A DNA stretch of 33,517 nt from Bacillota bacterium (GTDB taxonomy: Bacteria; Bacillota; Clostridia; Lachnospirales; Bianqueaceae): the NCBI GenBank assembly GCA_017442535.1, contig JAFRZL010000045.1, positions 1 to 33,517 on the forward strand. The letters are read 5' to 3'. The notes beneath the pieces were generated by a model. That model searched no databases, was not told where the DNA came from, and worked only from the letters and a program-made list of their open reading frames with translations. Below, piece after piece: positions 1 through 7,425 of the stretch. The position numbers and the translations under genes are program-made. The first letter of the stretch is position 1, and each line of letters starts with the position of its first letter.

Positions 1-285
1 CATTGTCTATGCACGTGCATAGGGTTTTTTTCTACCATTGTCTATGCACGTGCATAGCGTTCCCCGCTAATGTCTATGCACGTGCATTGTGATACCCGCC
101 AAAAGCTATGCACGTGCATAGCGTTCCCCGCTAATGTCTATGCACGTGCATAGTGTTCCTCGTCAATGACTATGCACGTACATAGTGATACCCGCCAAAA
201 GCTATGCACGTGAATAGTGTTCCCCGCCAATGTCTATGCACGTGCATAGCGTTCCCCGCTAATGTCTATGCACGTGCATAGCGTC
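1..285. repeat. Tandem array of nine 16-bp palindromes on a 32-bp period
   Basis: The palindrome CTATGCACGTGCATAG or a one-to-two-base variant starts at 7, 42, 74, 106, 138, 170, 202, 234 and 266. The first step is 35 bases and the other seven are exactly 32. Six of the nine copies are perfect. The three variants (74, 170, 202) change only the right arm, so the left half is invariant. The 16-base intervals are themselves related and fall into types: CGTTCCCCGCTAATGT (58, 122, 250), TGATACCCGCCAAAAG (90, 186) and two TGTTCC-type versions (154, 218). The array may continue left of base 1, because the window opens on CATTGT, the same hexamer that precedes copy two. Related intervals argue against CRISPR. 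A spacing near three helical turns would place all copies on one DNA face, as in a protein-binding array; this is inference. Confidence 0.93.
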
Positions 286-303
286 TCCTACCGCAGCCAC
301 AAC

Positions 304-334
304 GCAAAACCGCCGGCTAAGCCGGCGGTTTTGC
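304..334 (-). terminator. Hairpin terminator after trkH
   Basis: A perfect 14-bp inverted repeat (304-317 pairing with 321-334) has a three-base loop. The GC-rich core is flanked by AAAA/TTTT inside the stem. It lies 17 bases beyond the trkH stop and separates that operon from the palindrome array. The symmetric A/T flanks mean it could work in both directions. Confidence 0.85.
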
Positions 335-351
335 TTGAGTTGATCATTCTT

Positions 352-1845
352 TTATTGTCCGGTGGTCAGTCTGCGCTGCCTGACTTTGCGGTCGATGCTT
401 CTTTTTTCGAAGACATCTTTCCAGATGGCCGGGTAGAAAAGCATCAGCATCGGGAAGAGTTCCAGACGGCCTGCCAGCATGTCAAACATCAGGACATACT
501 TGGTTAAGGCGTGGAAATGGCCGTAGTTGCAGGTGGGTCCGACCTGACTGAGTCCGGGTCCGATATTGTTGATGGTCGCGAGGACCGAAGTGAACGTAGT
601 CGCGAAATCCGTCCCTTCGAAGGAGACGAATACGACGGACGTAATAAAGATCAGCATGAAGACGACGAGATAGACATGCACGGAGTGCAGCAGGTCTTTG
701 TCCACGGGTTTGCCTTCAAAATTGACCTGGCGGATGACGCGGGGATGCAGATACGAGAACATCTCGCGGCCGGCGGACTTGATCAGGATGATAATACGGC
801 TGACTTTGAAGCCGCCGCCGGTGCTGCCCGCGCAGGCGCCGACAAACATCAGCAGGACAATGACACATTTACTGGTCGAAGCCCATTGGTCAAAATCGGC
901 TGTAGAGAAACCGGTGGACGATACGAGTGAAGCGACCTGAAAGGCCGACTGCCGCAGCGATTCTGCGAAGCCGTTCACATGTCTGATATCGATGAAGATG
1001 ATCAGAATAGCGGCCAGGATCGTGATCAGGTAGACACGGACTTCCTCCATCTCGACCGCTTTTCTCCATTTGCGGAGGACGAGGAAATAATAAAAGTTAA
1101 AGTTAAAGCCGAAGAACATCATGAAGGCCGTAACGACCCACTGACAGTAGGGTGTAAAGCTTCCCAGCGAGTCATTGTAGATGCCGAAGCCGCCCGTGCC
1201 CGCGGTCGCGAAGGCCGTGCAGATGGACTCGTACCAGTTCATGCCGCCGCACATCAGCAGGATGAATTCCAGGAAAGTCATGCCCAGATAAAGGGTATAC
1301 AGGATCTGAGCCGTGAACTTGATCTTGGGAACCAGTTTGCCGACGGAGGGGCCGGGACTCTCGGCGCGCATCAGGTTGATATTGTAGGCGCCGCTCAGGG
1401 GCAGGACCGCCAGCAGGAAGACCAGAACGCCCATGCCTCCGATCAGGTGGGTCAGGCTGCGCCAGAAATTGGCGACATGCGACAGGGACTCCACTTCGCT
1501 CAAGATACTGGCTCCGGTGGTGGTCAGGCCTGAAACCGTTTCAAACAGCGCGTCCGTGAATTTGGGGATCTCGCCGGAGATCACAAAGGGCAGGCATCCT
1601 ACCAGACTCATGACGATCCAGCTGAGCGCCGTGGCGACGCAGCCTTCCTTCAGATAAAACACGGTACTTCTGGGTTTGCGCAGATTCAGCAGGATGCCGA
1701 CGATCAGTGCTCCCGTCGCGACTGCCAGATAGATCCACCCGACCGGCTCGTGAAAAATCAGGCCGACCAGGCTGCAGAGGGCAAGCAGCGCGGCTTCGAG
1801 CATGAGCACATATCCCAGAATATAGCGAATCATGGGTGAATTCAT
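352..1845 (-). CDS. trkH: TrkH-family potassium uptake channel subunit
   Basis: This is a 497-residue polytopic membrane protein, the normal length for TrkH/KtrB potassium translocators. The four selectivity-filter loops of the family can be seen: TTG near residues 109-111, TGG near 217-219, STG near 310-312 and NIG near 427-429. Each would supply the glycine that lines the K+ path, and hydrophobic segments surround each loop. The ATG is three bases after the TAA of the upstream gene, with a GAGG ribosome binding site overlapping the end of that gene, so translation is probably coupled. The upstream partner is the cytosolic TrkA regulator, which fits a two-component Trk system. A hairpin terminator follows the stop codon. 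Family assignment is secure; ion specificity (K+ versus mixed K+/Na+) is inferred from family. Confidence 0.93.
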   Translation of the reverse strand: MNSPMIRYILGYVLMLEAALLALCSLVGLIFHEPVGWIYLAVATGALIVGILLNLRKPRSTVFYLKEGCVATALSWIVMSLVGCLPFVISGEIPKFTDALFETVSGLTTTGASILSEVESLSHVANFWRSLTHLIGGMGVLVFLLAVLPLSGAYNINLMRAESPGPSVGKLVPKIKFTAQILYTLYLGMTFLEFILLMCGGMNWYESICTAFATAGTGGFGIYNDSLGSFTPYCQWVVTAFMMFFGFNFNFYYFLVLRKWRKAVEMEEVRVYLITILAAILIIFIDIRHVNGFAESLRQSAFQVASLVSSTGFSTADFDQWASTSKCVIVLLMFVGACAGSTGGGFKVSRIIILIKSAGREMFSYLHPRVIRQVNFEGKPVDKDLLHSVHVYLVVFMLIFITSVVFVSFEGTDFATTFTSVLATINNIGPGLSQVGPTCNYGHFHALTKYVLMFDMLAGRLELFPMLMLFYPAIWKDVFEKRSIDRKVRQRRLTTGQ

Positions 1846-1848
1846 AGC

Positions 1849-3234
1849 TTACCTCAGAATATCCTTAATATCATTAAAGCCGGTATGCGTGGTGACGATC
1901 ATGACGGTATCGCCCTTCATGATGCAGTCATCGCCGGAAGGTATCAGAATCGAGCCGTTGCGGTTAATAAAGGCGATCAGCAGATCGGATTTGCTGTTCA
2001 GGCTGCGCAGCGGGATATTGGTTACCGGTGAATCCTCTGTTACGCGGAATTCGATCGCTTCCACCTGATGGTCAAAGAGGTGGTACAGGGTCTCGATGGA
2101 ATTGCTGTCCATGGAATTGCGTTTGGCGCGTGCATAGGCAATGATGGCCTCGGCCGTAATATAGCGGGGATAGATCACGCTGCCCAGATCCAGCCCGTTG
2201 ATAACTTCATGGAAGGAAATCCGGTTGATCTTGGTGATCAGCTTAGCGTTGGACACCTGTCTCGCATAAAGTGTCAGAAGAATGTTCTCCTCGTCAATGC
2301 CGGTCAGGGGTACAAAAGAGTCTACGTACTCGATACCTTCTTCTTTGAGGAGATCCTCGTTGGTACCGTCGCCGTTGATAATGACGGCCTTGGGCAGCAG
2401 TGTCGTCAGCTCTTCGCAGCGTGCGGGGTCAAACTCGATGATCTTGACACCGATACCGCTCTGCAGGAGCTGTTTGGCCAGATAGTAGGCCGCTTTGCCG
2501 CCGCCGATGATCATCGTGTTCTTGACCTGACCCGTTTCAAAACCGATGGCTTTGAGGAACTGTTTGGTCATCTCGCGGGATGCCACAAACGATATCACAT
2601 CTCCGTGCGCCAGGCGGAACGCGCCGGAAGGAATATAGACCTTGCCCGACCGTTCAACCACGCAGATCAGGATCTTGGAGCCGAAGTTTTTACCCAGGTT
2701 GATCAGGTTCATGCCATCCAGGACATTGCCCTGGGGAATGCGGAATTTGATCATCTCGGCCTGGCCGTGCGCAAAAGAATTGACCTCCAGAGCGCTCGGC
2801 AGATTCAGGATGCGGGAAGCCTCCTTGGCAGCCTCCATCTCAGGATTGATGATCATCGTCAGTCCGAGCTTGTCGCACAGATAGCCGACCTCGCTGCTGT
2901 AGTCAGGGGTCCTGACACGGGCAATGGTCGCGCAGTGGCCGACCTGTTTGGCCACCACACAGCAGAACAGGTTCAGCTCGTCCGAATCCGTAACCGCGAT
3001 CATCAGGTCCGCACTTTCAATTCCGGCTTCCATCTGAACACTGTAGCTGGCACCATTGCCGACGATCCCCATCACATCGTACATTCCGCAAAGAGTCTGA
3101 ACCAGCTTGGCGTCCTTGTCCACCACGGTCACATCGTTGCCCTCGCGGCTCAGCTGCTCCACCAGGGTTGTTCCTACTTTACCGCAGCCGACGATGATGA
3201 TCGAGAGTCCCCGGTCATTTTTAATCTTCTGCAT
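1849..3234 (-). CDS. trkA: Trk potassium uptake system regulatory protein TrkA
   Basis: TrkA is a cytosolic ring-forming regulator that binds NAD(H) or other nucleotides and gates TrkH. The 461-residue product has the duplicated RCK layout: a Rossmann glycine motif GCGKVG at about residues 16-21, a first TrkA-C region around 155-220, a second glycine-rich motif GGGKAAY at about 244-250, and a final TrkA-C region. The open frame extends eight codons further upstream into degV. The ATG at 3234 is chosen because a perfect AGGAGG (3241-3246) lies six bases before it and the protein then begins just ahead of the Rossmann strand. That ribosome binding site overlaps the degV stop codon. The gene sits between degV and trkH in one operon. 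Confidence 0.94.
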   Translation of the reverse strand: MQKIKNDRGLSIIIVGCGKVGTTLVEQLSREGNDVTVVDKDAKLVQTLCGMYDVMGIVGNGASYSVQMEAGIESADLMIAVTDSDELNLFCCVVAKQVGHCATIARVRTPDYSSEVGYLCDKLGLTMIINPEMEAAKEASRILNLPSALEVNSFAHGQAEMIKFRIPQGNVLDGMNLINLGKNFGSKILICVVERSGKVYIPSGAFRLAHGDVISFVASREMTKQFLKAIGFETGQVKNTMIIGGGKAAYYLAKQLLQSGIGVKIIEFDPARCEELTTLLPKAVIINGDGTNEDLLKEEGIEYVDSFVPLTGIDEENILLTLYARQVSNAKLITKINRISFHEVINGLDLGSVIYPRYITAEAIIAYARAKRNSMDSNSIETLYHLFDHQVEAIEFRVTEDSPVTNIPLRSLNSKSDLLIAFINRNGSILIPSGDDCIMKGDTVMIVTTHTGFNDIKDILR

Positions 3235-3240
3235 ATAAAT

Positions 3241-3246
3241 CCTCCT
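3241..3246 (-). promoter_or_regulatory. Ribosome binding site that fixes the trkA start
   Basis: AGGAGG on the minus strand lies six bases before the ATG at 3234 and overlaps the stop codon of degV. It rules out the longer reading frame that would start inside degV. Confidence 0.85.
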
Positions 3247-4129
3247 ATGTTGATCCATGAATTTTCTTGGTAAAAGTCACTGCAAGCGCCCCCGGCCCGA
3301 TATGGCAGGCGATGCTGAGCGGCAGCGCACCCATGTAGATCTCATCCCGGAACGCGGGAAAAGCCTCTGTCACATGCGTCCTGAAAGCCTCCGCCTGCTC
3401 CCTGTCATAGGTATACGCCATGTCGATCCAATAAGAAGACGGATCGGGATCAGGCCCCAGGCACTGCTCCATGTCGTGCTGAAGCGCCTGGATCATCATT
3501 CTCTCGGCCTGTGCGAGTGTCCTGGCCTTGCCGTAGGCGTCCAGCTTGCCTCCATGGATCTGCAGAACGGGCTTAAGCTTCAGGAGATTGCCGAGCGCGG
3601 CGGCCGCGGGGGTGATGCGTCCGCCTTTTTTAAGATAGGTCAGTGTATCGACCATGATATAGATGCCGCATTCTTTTTTATGCGCTTCGAGCAGGCTCCG
3701 TATGGACGCGGCATCCAGCCCTTCACGGGCGAGTGCCAAAGCTTCATAGACCGACCGCCTCGTCGTCACGCTGATCCTCTGGTTGTCCACGACCTGGACT
3801 CTGCCGTTATAATCCTGAGCCAGGCCAAGCGCTGTCTCACAGGATCCGCTTAATCCACTGGACATGGGTATGTATACCAGTTCTTCATAATCCCGCAGGA
3901 TTTTCCTCCACTGCTCCAGCAGCGCTACGGGTGAGGGCTGGGAAGTGCTGACTTCCGCTCCTTGCAGCAGTCCCTCATAAAACTGTACCTGTGTCAGATC
4001 GATGTCCTCGTAATAAACCTGATCCTGCATGATGACAGGCATCGGCAGCACGTAGATCCCTGCCTGTCTGCCCTCTTCCTGCGTGATCCCGCTATTGGAG
4101 TCCGTCATAATGGCTGTTTGATGTATCAT
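3245..4129 (-). CDS. DegV family fatty-acid-binding protein
   Basis: The 294-residue protein has the DegV pattern: an N-terminal strand ending in TDSNSGIT, a VLPMPV segment, a TSQPSP motif near residue 79, an SSGLSGS stretch in the middle and a C-terminal domain ending with an IGPGALAV motif. DegV/FakB proteins bind a fatty acid and present it to a fatty acid kinase (FakA) for incorporation into phospholipid. No FakA partner is in the window. The start is preceded by a weak purine-rich site (GGGAAAGAGA) and lies downstream of a good promoter. It is the first gene of the operon with trkA and trkH. A functional link to potassium transport is not evident, so co-transcription may be incidental. 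Confidence 0.9.
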   Translation of the reverse strand: MIHQTAIMTDSNSGITQEEGRQAGIYVLPMPVIMQDQVYYEDIDLTQVQFYEGLLQGAEVSTSQPSPVALLEQWRKILRDYEELVYIPMSSGLSGSCETALGLAQDYNGRVQVVDNQRISVTTRRSVYEALALAREGLDAASIRSLLEAHKKECGIYIMVDTLTYLKKGGRITPAAAALGNLLKLKPVLQIHGGKLDAYGKARTLAQAERMMIQALQHDMEQCLGPDPDPSSYWIDMAYTYDREQAEAFRTHVTEAFPAFRDEIYMGALPLSIACHIGPGALAVTFTKKIHGST

Positions 4130-4190
4130 TCTCTTTCCCTTGCCTGTCGGCTATCCAACCCTACTAAAAAACAAAAAACAATACAGAGTT

Positions 4191-4219
4191 AGTATATCAT
4201 TGAAATCAATGCTTGTCAA
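4191..4219 (-). promoter_or_regulatory. Sigma-A promoter for degV-trkA-trkH
   Basis: On the minus strand a perfect -35 TTGACA (4214-4219) is followed after exactly 17 bases by TATACT (4191-4196). It is about 60 bases upstream of the degV start, with an AT-rich untranslated leader. This is close to the vegetative consensus and probably a strong promoter. Confidence 0.85.
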
Positions 4220-4264
4220 TCCTTATTGTTATGGTTCCTTCGGTCACGCCATGACTTTCAGACA

Positions 4265-4317
4265 GCAAAAAGGAGCCCTCCCCCGGCACCTCCATCCGGC
4301 GCCGTACGGGGGCTCCT
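4265..4317 (-). terminator. Intrinsic terminator after the duplicated membrane protein gene
   Basis: On the minus strand AGGAGCC (4311-4317) pairs with GGCTCCT (4271-4277), and the interior GC-rich arms extend the stem. A T-run (complement of 4266-4271) follows directly. It lies 25 bases beyond the stop of the 534-residue gene and just upstream of the degV promoter. Confidence 0.82.
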
Positions 4318-4341
4318 GAGCAGCGAATATCAGATTAATCG

Positions 4342-5946
4342 TCAGCTTACTTTACGTTTTCGTAGGCGAATAAGAAGCCATATCAGCACCGCCAGATTTA
4401 CCTGCAGAAATAGTACCGTCACCACTGCGCCGAGCCAGCCCGGCAGAGCGCATTTGAATAAATCTTTGGAGCGATACCAGTCTGCGCGCATGCACTTTCC
4501 GTCCACCAGTGTTGTCCAGTAATTCAGATAGTCTTTTTCGGACAAGCCGATCTGGCTGGCCTCCTCTGCGATATATTCACGCAGAGTGATTGTCTTTCCT
4601 CCCCAGCTTTCTTCGCAGGCAATTGCTTCTGTGTCCGTATCATACCAGGCCTGGGCAACCCTCCGGAGGTCGGAAAGCCGCACATAATAAGGCCCTTCAT
4701 AGGTCCTCTGCCCTTCTGTCCAGAACGGATGGGCAAAGCGCCAGCCTGCCCGGTCCGTAGGAAAGGACATCAGACCATATCCGTAAAAAGACTCAAAAGC
4801 ATAGTGATTGACCCGCGGATCCACCTTGGAATCATAGTAAGGCGTCTTGTCTGTCAGGCAAATGATGGTCCCCTTGGGAATGGTCAGAATCGGTGAGGCA
4901 TCCCCGGGCTTAGCGTAATAATTCAAATCAAACGATAGTTCAAGTCTGCTCAGACCAGGTTCAGAGTCCAGCATCATCCGGTCAAGGAGTCCTGTTGTCA
5001 GATTCTGCCTGCCTGTAATCATCCCCATATAGTCCGTCTGGCCGGTCACATGCCTTGCGGGAATTGCAGCCTCCAATTTGCTGTTATATAGCGTGTTTCG
5101 TACGTTAAAGGCCAAGAGTACCAGCACCAAGGCATCCAGTGCCAGAAGGCCCCAGAATACGGGCCTCGGAATCTTCTTAATTACCGGCTTCTTATGGGGA
5201 ATCAACCGGTACAGACACCATGCCAGGATTTCAACACAGAGCAACGCCGCTGCCGCAAGCAGCCACAAAGGGGCGGCCTGCTGTGCAAGATTGTCCGAGC
5301 GGAACAGATCTGCTGACAGGAGCTGCTGATCCACTCCGCATAGAATTATGGTCTGCAAAGCATTCTTGGACATCTTGAATCCCAGATTCTGATTCAGATA
5401 GCGAAGAGTGTTTTCATTTACAGACACTCCGCCAACTGCCGTATACAGCTTCTGGATGTCCGCCCACTTCATATAATATGCCCCCTGCAGCACTTCATCC
5501 TTGCCAGCTGTAAAAGGATGGGCCACACGCCATTCTTTCTGATCAGTCGGAAATGTCTGGAATCCATATCCACGGCCCTGCCGGCTCCTTAGCACCTTGC
5601 TGCCCTTCACGATCGTATACACTGGTTCTTTATCGTCCGGTGCAGCATAATAATGCAGATCAAAAGGCAAAGTCATCTCCGTGTCGCTCTGTCCCATATC
5701 CGCATATCCGGGAAGCCCCGAATAAGCTCCCGACAGGTCCGTATGACTGTCCATATATCTCTGCTGCTGTTCTAGATAATATGTTTGCTGCTCCCGAGAC
5801 ACCTCCCGGGACTGATCTGTTCCGACAAGCCTCAGGTACGCATTTACCTCCCGCTGCAGCAGAGTTTTGCGGAAACAAATGGCAAGAAAAGCGGCAAAAG
5901 CAAAAAACAGAGAGACGATAATAATCATCATCCATTTTTTCTTCAT
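4342..5946 (-). CDS. Membrane protein made of two copies of an SH3-like domain module
   Basis: No named family is recognised. The 534-residue product is an internal duplication. Each half has an N-terminal membrane helix (about 6-24 and 264-281), an extracytoplasmic domain and a closing membrane helix (about 226-246 and 501-526). Both domains share the same order of motifs: FDLHYYAAP/FDLNYYAKP (95-103, 339-347), a KG turn (114-115, 358-359), GYG, FPTD, W-R-x-AHPF (139-144, 402-407), a G-x-YY element and a closing S-A/R-x-D-x-x-RS segment. The spacing of strands and the KG turn look like an SH3-type fold, which is inference. A GGAGG ribosome binding site lies seven bases before the ATG, and the start overlaps the stop of the upstream remnant by ATGA. 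It could be a cell-envelope sensor or a wall-binding protein. Confidence 0.8.
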   Translation of the reverse strand: MKKKWMMIIIVSLFFAFAAFLAICFRKTLLQREVNAYLRLVGTDQSREVSREQQTYYLEQQQRYMDSHTDLSGAYSGLPGYADMGQSDTEMTLPFDLHYYAAPDDKEPVYTIVKGSKVLRSRQGRGYGFQTFPTDQKEWRVAHPFTAGKDEVLQGAYYMKWADIQKLYTAVGGVSVNENTLRYLNQNLGFKMSKNALQTIILCGVDQQLLSADLFRSDNLAQQAAPLWLLAAAALLCVEILAWCLYRLIPHKKPVIKKIPRPVFWGLLALDALVLVLLAFNVRNTLYNSKLEAAIPARHVTGQTDYMGMITGRQNLTTGLLDRMMLDSEPGLSRLELSFDLNYYAKPGDASPILTIPKGTIICLTDKTPYYDSKVDPRVNHYAFESFYGYGLMSFPTDRAGWRFAHPFWTEGQRTYEGPYYVRLSDLRRVAQAWYDTDTEAIACEESWGGKTITLREYIAEEASQIGLSEKDYLNYWTTLVDGKCMRADWYRSKDLFKCALPGWLGAVVTVLFLQVNLAVLIWLLIRLRKRKVS

Positions 5947-6194
5947 AATAATGCCTCCATTTCTGCAGAAGAAACATGATTAATCTCTACAACAGGATCG
6001 TTTTTTAATTCTTGAAAAAGCTCGTTATCGGAGAACAACGACTCATTTTTAACAAGTAAAACCAATTTGTTGTCGTCATTGATATATTCACCAGCATAAT
6101 CCACAGCTTGAATCCGAGAATAAGCTGGGGAGCTAATTAGCAAAACCAAAGCTAAGCAACTTGCCATAAGAACACGAAATCATGGTCGTTTCAT
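5943..6194 (-). pseudogene. Short secreted protein gene with an in-frame stop in its signal peptide
   Basis: The ATG at 6194 has a strong AAGGGAG ribosome binding site and a promoter, but its fifth codon is TGA (6180-6182). Reading through gives MKRP-stop-FRVLMASC followed by LALVLLISSPAYS, a standard signal peptide, so one base change (TGG to TGA) would explain the break. The next in-frame ATG (6167) has no ribosome binding site and lacks the charged n-region. The mature part is only about 55 residues (starting RIQAVDYAGEYINDD) and resembles the N-terminal propeptide-like segment of some Firmicutes S1-type peptidases; that resemblance is tentative. It ends in an ATGA overlap with the next gene, so the break could also reduce translation of that gene. 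A sequencing error is possible. Confidence 0.6.
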
Positions 6195-6238
6195 TCTTTT
6201 CAACTCCCTTATTTTGATAAAATACTATTGTCATTATT

Positions 6239-6267
6239 ATAATATCATAAATGTAGTTTTATTTCAA
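6239..6267 (-). promoter_or_regulatory. Promoter for the 4.3-6.2 kb minus-strand unit
   Basis: On the minus strand TTGAAA (6262-6267) is followed after 17 bases by TATTAT (6239-6244), about 45 bases upstream of the ribosome binding site and ATG at 6194. One mismatch to consensus in each element in an AT-rich setting makes it plausible but not certain. Confidence 0.6.
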
Positions 6268-6276
6268 TCCATGATT

Positions 6277-6453
6277 TCATAAAATTATAGCCCATATACA
6301 GGCAACCTGAACCGACGGGTCCGCCCCTACATTTGCACTTGTTAAAAAGCGCTTCATTTCAAGGTTTTGGGCTCCATAACAGCAGGACAATGCAATGAAT
6401 GCTGCAATGACCAAATCCGGGAAAATGAGAGAAATGGTTTTGGCCCGGTTCAT
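6277..6453 (-). CDS. Possible 58-residue membrane or secreted peptide
   Basis: An open frame begins MNRAKTIS and continues with a hydrophobic stretch (LIFPDLVIAAFIALSCC). AGGGG lies nine bases before the ATG. The remainder has no recognisable motif and the frame ends just upstream of the promoter of the next minus-strand unit. A neighbouring open frame (6469-6717, beginning at a TTG without a ribosome binding site) ends 15 bases before it. The two could be remnants of a larger decayed gene. Coding status is uncertain. Confidence 0.25.
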   Translation of the reverse strand: MNRAKTISLIFPDLVIAAFIALSCCYGAQNLEMKRFLTSANVGADPSVQVACIWAIIL

Positions 6454-6725
6454 AGAATCTGCCCCTTTCTATTCCCGTTTTTCAATGCCGAAATCGTGCT
6501 TCATTTCATAAGATGCACCTTTCGCGTGAAACCACATATAGCTTAACACATTTTTCCTAATATTACAACGACCGTTTCGCACATTTTCCCGAGAAATTTC
6601 AGGTATAATTGTACATTTTTCTGAAACAGCATCTTCAGTCAGGACTTTTCTGACAGAAACACCCTCCGGCTGATGGATCGGCTTCTCATTGCAAAAATAT
6701 TTTTTCGGAAATTTCAAAAAAACTC
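6454..6725. other. Low-information intergenic stretch
   Basis: This AT-rich stretch has no gene I can support. A minus-strand open frame of 82 codons covers much of it, but it starts at TTG, lacks a ribosome binding site and shows no family motif. It may be decayed coding sequence. Confidence 0.4.
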
Positions 6726-6754
6726 TTGTATATTTTGACCGAATATGCTATAAT
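6726..6754 (+). promoter_or_regulatory. Extended -10 promoter for a candidate small RNA
   Basis: TTGTAT (6726-6731) is followed after 17 bases by TATAAT (6749-6754), preceded by TGC as in an extended -10 element. No supported reading frame begins downstream before the terminator at 6848-6875. Confidence 0.75.
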
Positions 6755-6760
6755 ATAGAC

Positions 6761-6875
6761 ACTTGATTTGGTGAATATGACTTTTGAGTGTGTAATCCAC
6801 TTTTTGTATATCTCCTCTTTTCTTAACTTTCTTCTATTCTTTCCCTTTGCCTGGCTTTTGCTGGGCATTTTTTTT
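6761..6875 (+). ncRNA. Candidate free-standing small RNA, about 115 nt
   Basis: The interval runs from the expected start point of the promoter at 6726-6754 to the end of an intrinsic terminator. It contains no ribosome binding site and no convincing frame. A hydrophobic frame that starts at TTG (6768) runs through the terminator and is judged spurious. The middle is strongly pyrimidine-rich and contains TCTCCTC (6811-6817), complementary to a Shine-Dalgarno core. Firmicutes regulatory RNAs often use such C/U-rich patches to block ribosome binding, so a trans-acting regulator is a reasonable guess. The RNA boundaries are inferred, and no known RNA family is recognised. Confidence 0.55.
6848..6875 (+). 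terminator. Intrinsic terminator of the candidate small RNA
   Basis: TGCCTGGC (6848-6855) pairs with GCTGGGCA (6860-6867) across a TTTT loop, with two G-T wobble pairs. A run of eight T follows at 6868-6875. It ends ten bases before the -35 element of the next promoter, which isolates the two transcripts. Confidence 0.78.
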
Positions 6876-6884
6876 GGTTTTAAG

Positions 6885-6913
6885 TTGCAACAAGGCGTTT
6901 TTCGTGCTATAAT
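6885..6913 (+). promoter_or_regulatory. Promoter for DUF5721-htpG-trpS
   Basis: TTGCAA (6885-6890) is followed after 17 bases by TATAAT (6908-6913), again with an extended TGC before the -10. It is about 33 bases upstream of the first start codon, which has GAAGG (6936-6940) six bases ahead of it. Confidence 0.82.
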
Positions 6914-6946
6914 GCCATTTGTATCCTTTGAGAAAGAAGGTCTTTC

Positions 6947-7420
6947 ATGATTACCGTACGCATACTGAACGTAAAATCGTTCATGAACCGTCTGCTGCTG
7001 TCCGATACTTTTGACGGCTGGGGGTTCCAGGGGGCCGAGATCGTGGCGCTCACGCAGTATTCTGTTTCGGGTACGCTGAATACCCGGTATCTGACAGAGT
7101 CTGAACGTGCTTCACATCCGGACGAGATGCTCCGCTACTCCGAGGTTCGCGGCATTCTGTCCGCGATCGTGAAGGCGGGACGGACACCTTCGCTGATGAA
7201 GATGGTGCTCGTCTGCCCCAAGGATCTTTTGGAGGATCACCGCTCCGTTGCCGCCAAATCCTATCTGATGACACTGCATTTCCAGGACGGAGTTCTGAGG
7301 CTTACGGGAGGCATCTCTTTAGGCAGCTTTTCCATGGATCGCTCCGACGCACAGTTTTGGGACCTCCAGTTTCCCAGGATATTGCAAAAGCTGCAAATTG
7401 AATATACGACAAAGGAGTAA
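6947..7420 (+). CDS. DUF5721 family protein
   Basis: The 157-residue soluble protein has no signal peptide or membrane helix. The opening (ITVRILNVKSFMNRLLLSDTF) and the overall length match, from memory, the DUF5721 family found in Lachnospiraceae; its function is unknown. The ATG follows a GAAGG ribosome binding site with six-base spacing and a strong promoter. The gene ends five bases before htpG, whose ribosome binding site overlaps its stop, so the two are almost certainly co-transcribed and probably translationally coupled. A role near the Hsp90 chaperone is suggested only by position. Confidence 0.75.
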   Translation: MITVRILNVKSFMNRLLLSDTFDGWGFQGAEIVALTQYSVSGTLNTRYLTESERASHPDEMLRYSEVRGILSAIVKAGRTPSLMKMVLVCPKDLLEDHRSVAAKSYLMTLHFQDGVLRLTGGISLGSFSMDRSDAQFWDLQFPRILQKLQIEYTTKE

Positions 7421-7425
7421 TTGTC

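Noticed and set aside
1..285. CRISPR array
   Set aside because: The repeat is a full 16-base palindrome and the intervals are related to each other and reused (one type three times, another twice). Real CRISPR spacers are unrelated and longer. No cas gene is in the window.
2068..3273. Long plus-strand reading frame opposite trkA (401 codons)
   Set aside because: It is the complement of a well-supported gene. It has no ribosome binding site or family motif and exists because of the codon bias of trkA.
6469..6717. 82-residue minus-strand frame
   Set aside because: It has a TTG start, no ribosome binding site and no motif. At most it is a remnant of a decayed gene.
6768..6950. Hydrophobic 60-residue peptide upstream of the DUF5721 gene
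   Set aside because: It starts at TTG without a ribosome binding site and runs through both a terminator hairpin and the next promoter, so it is better explained as non-coding.
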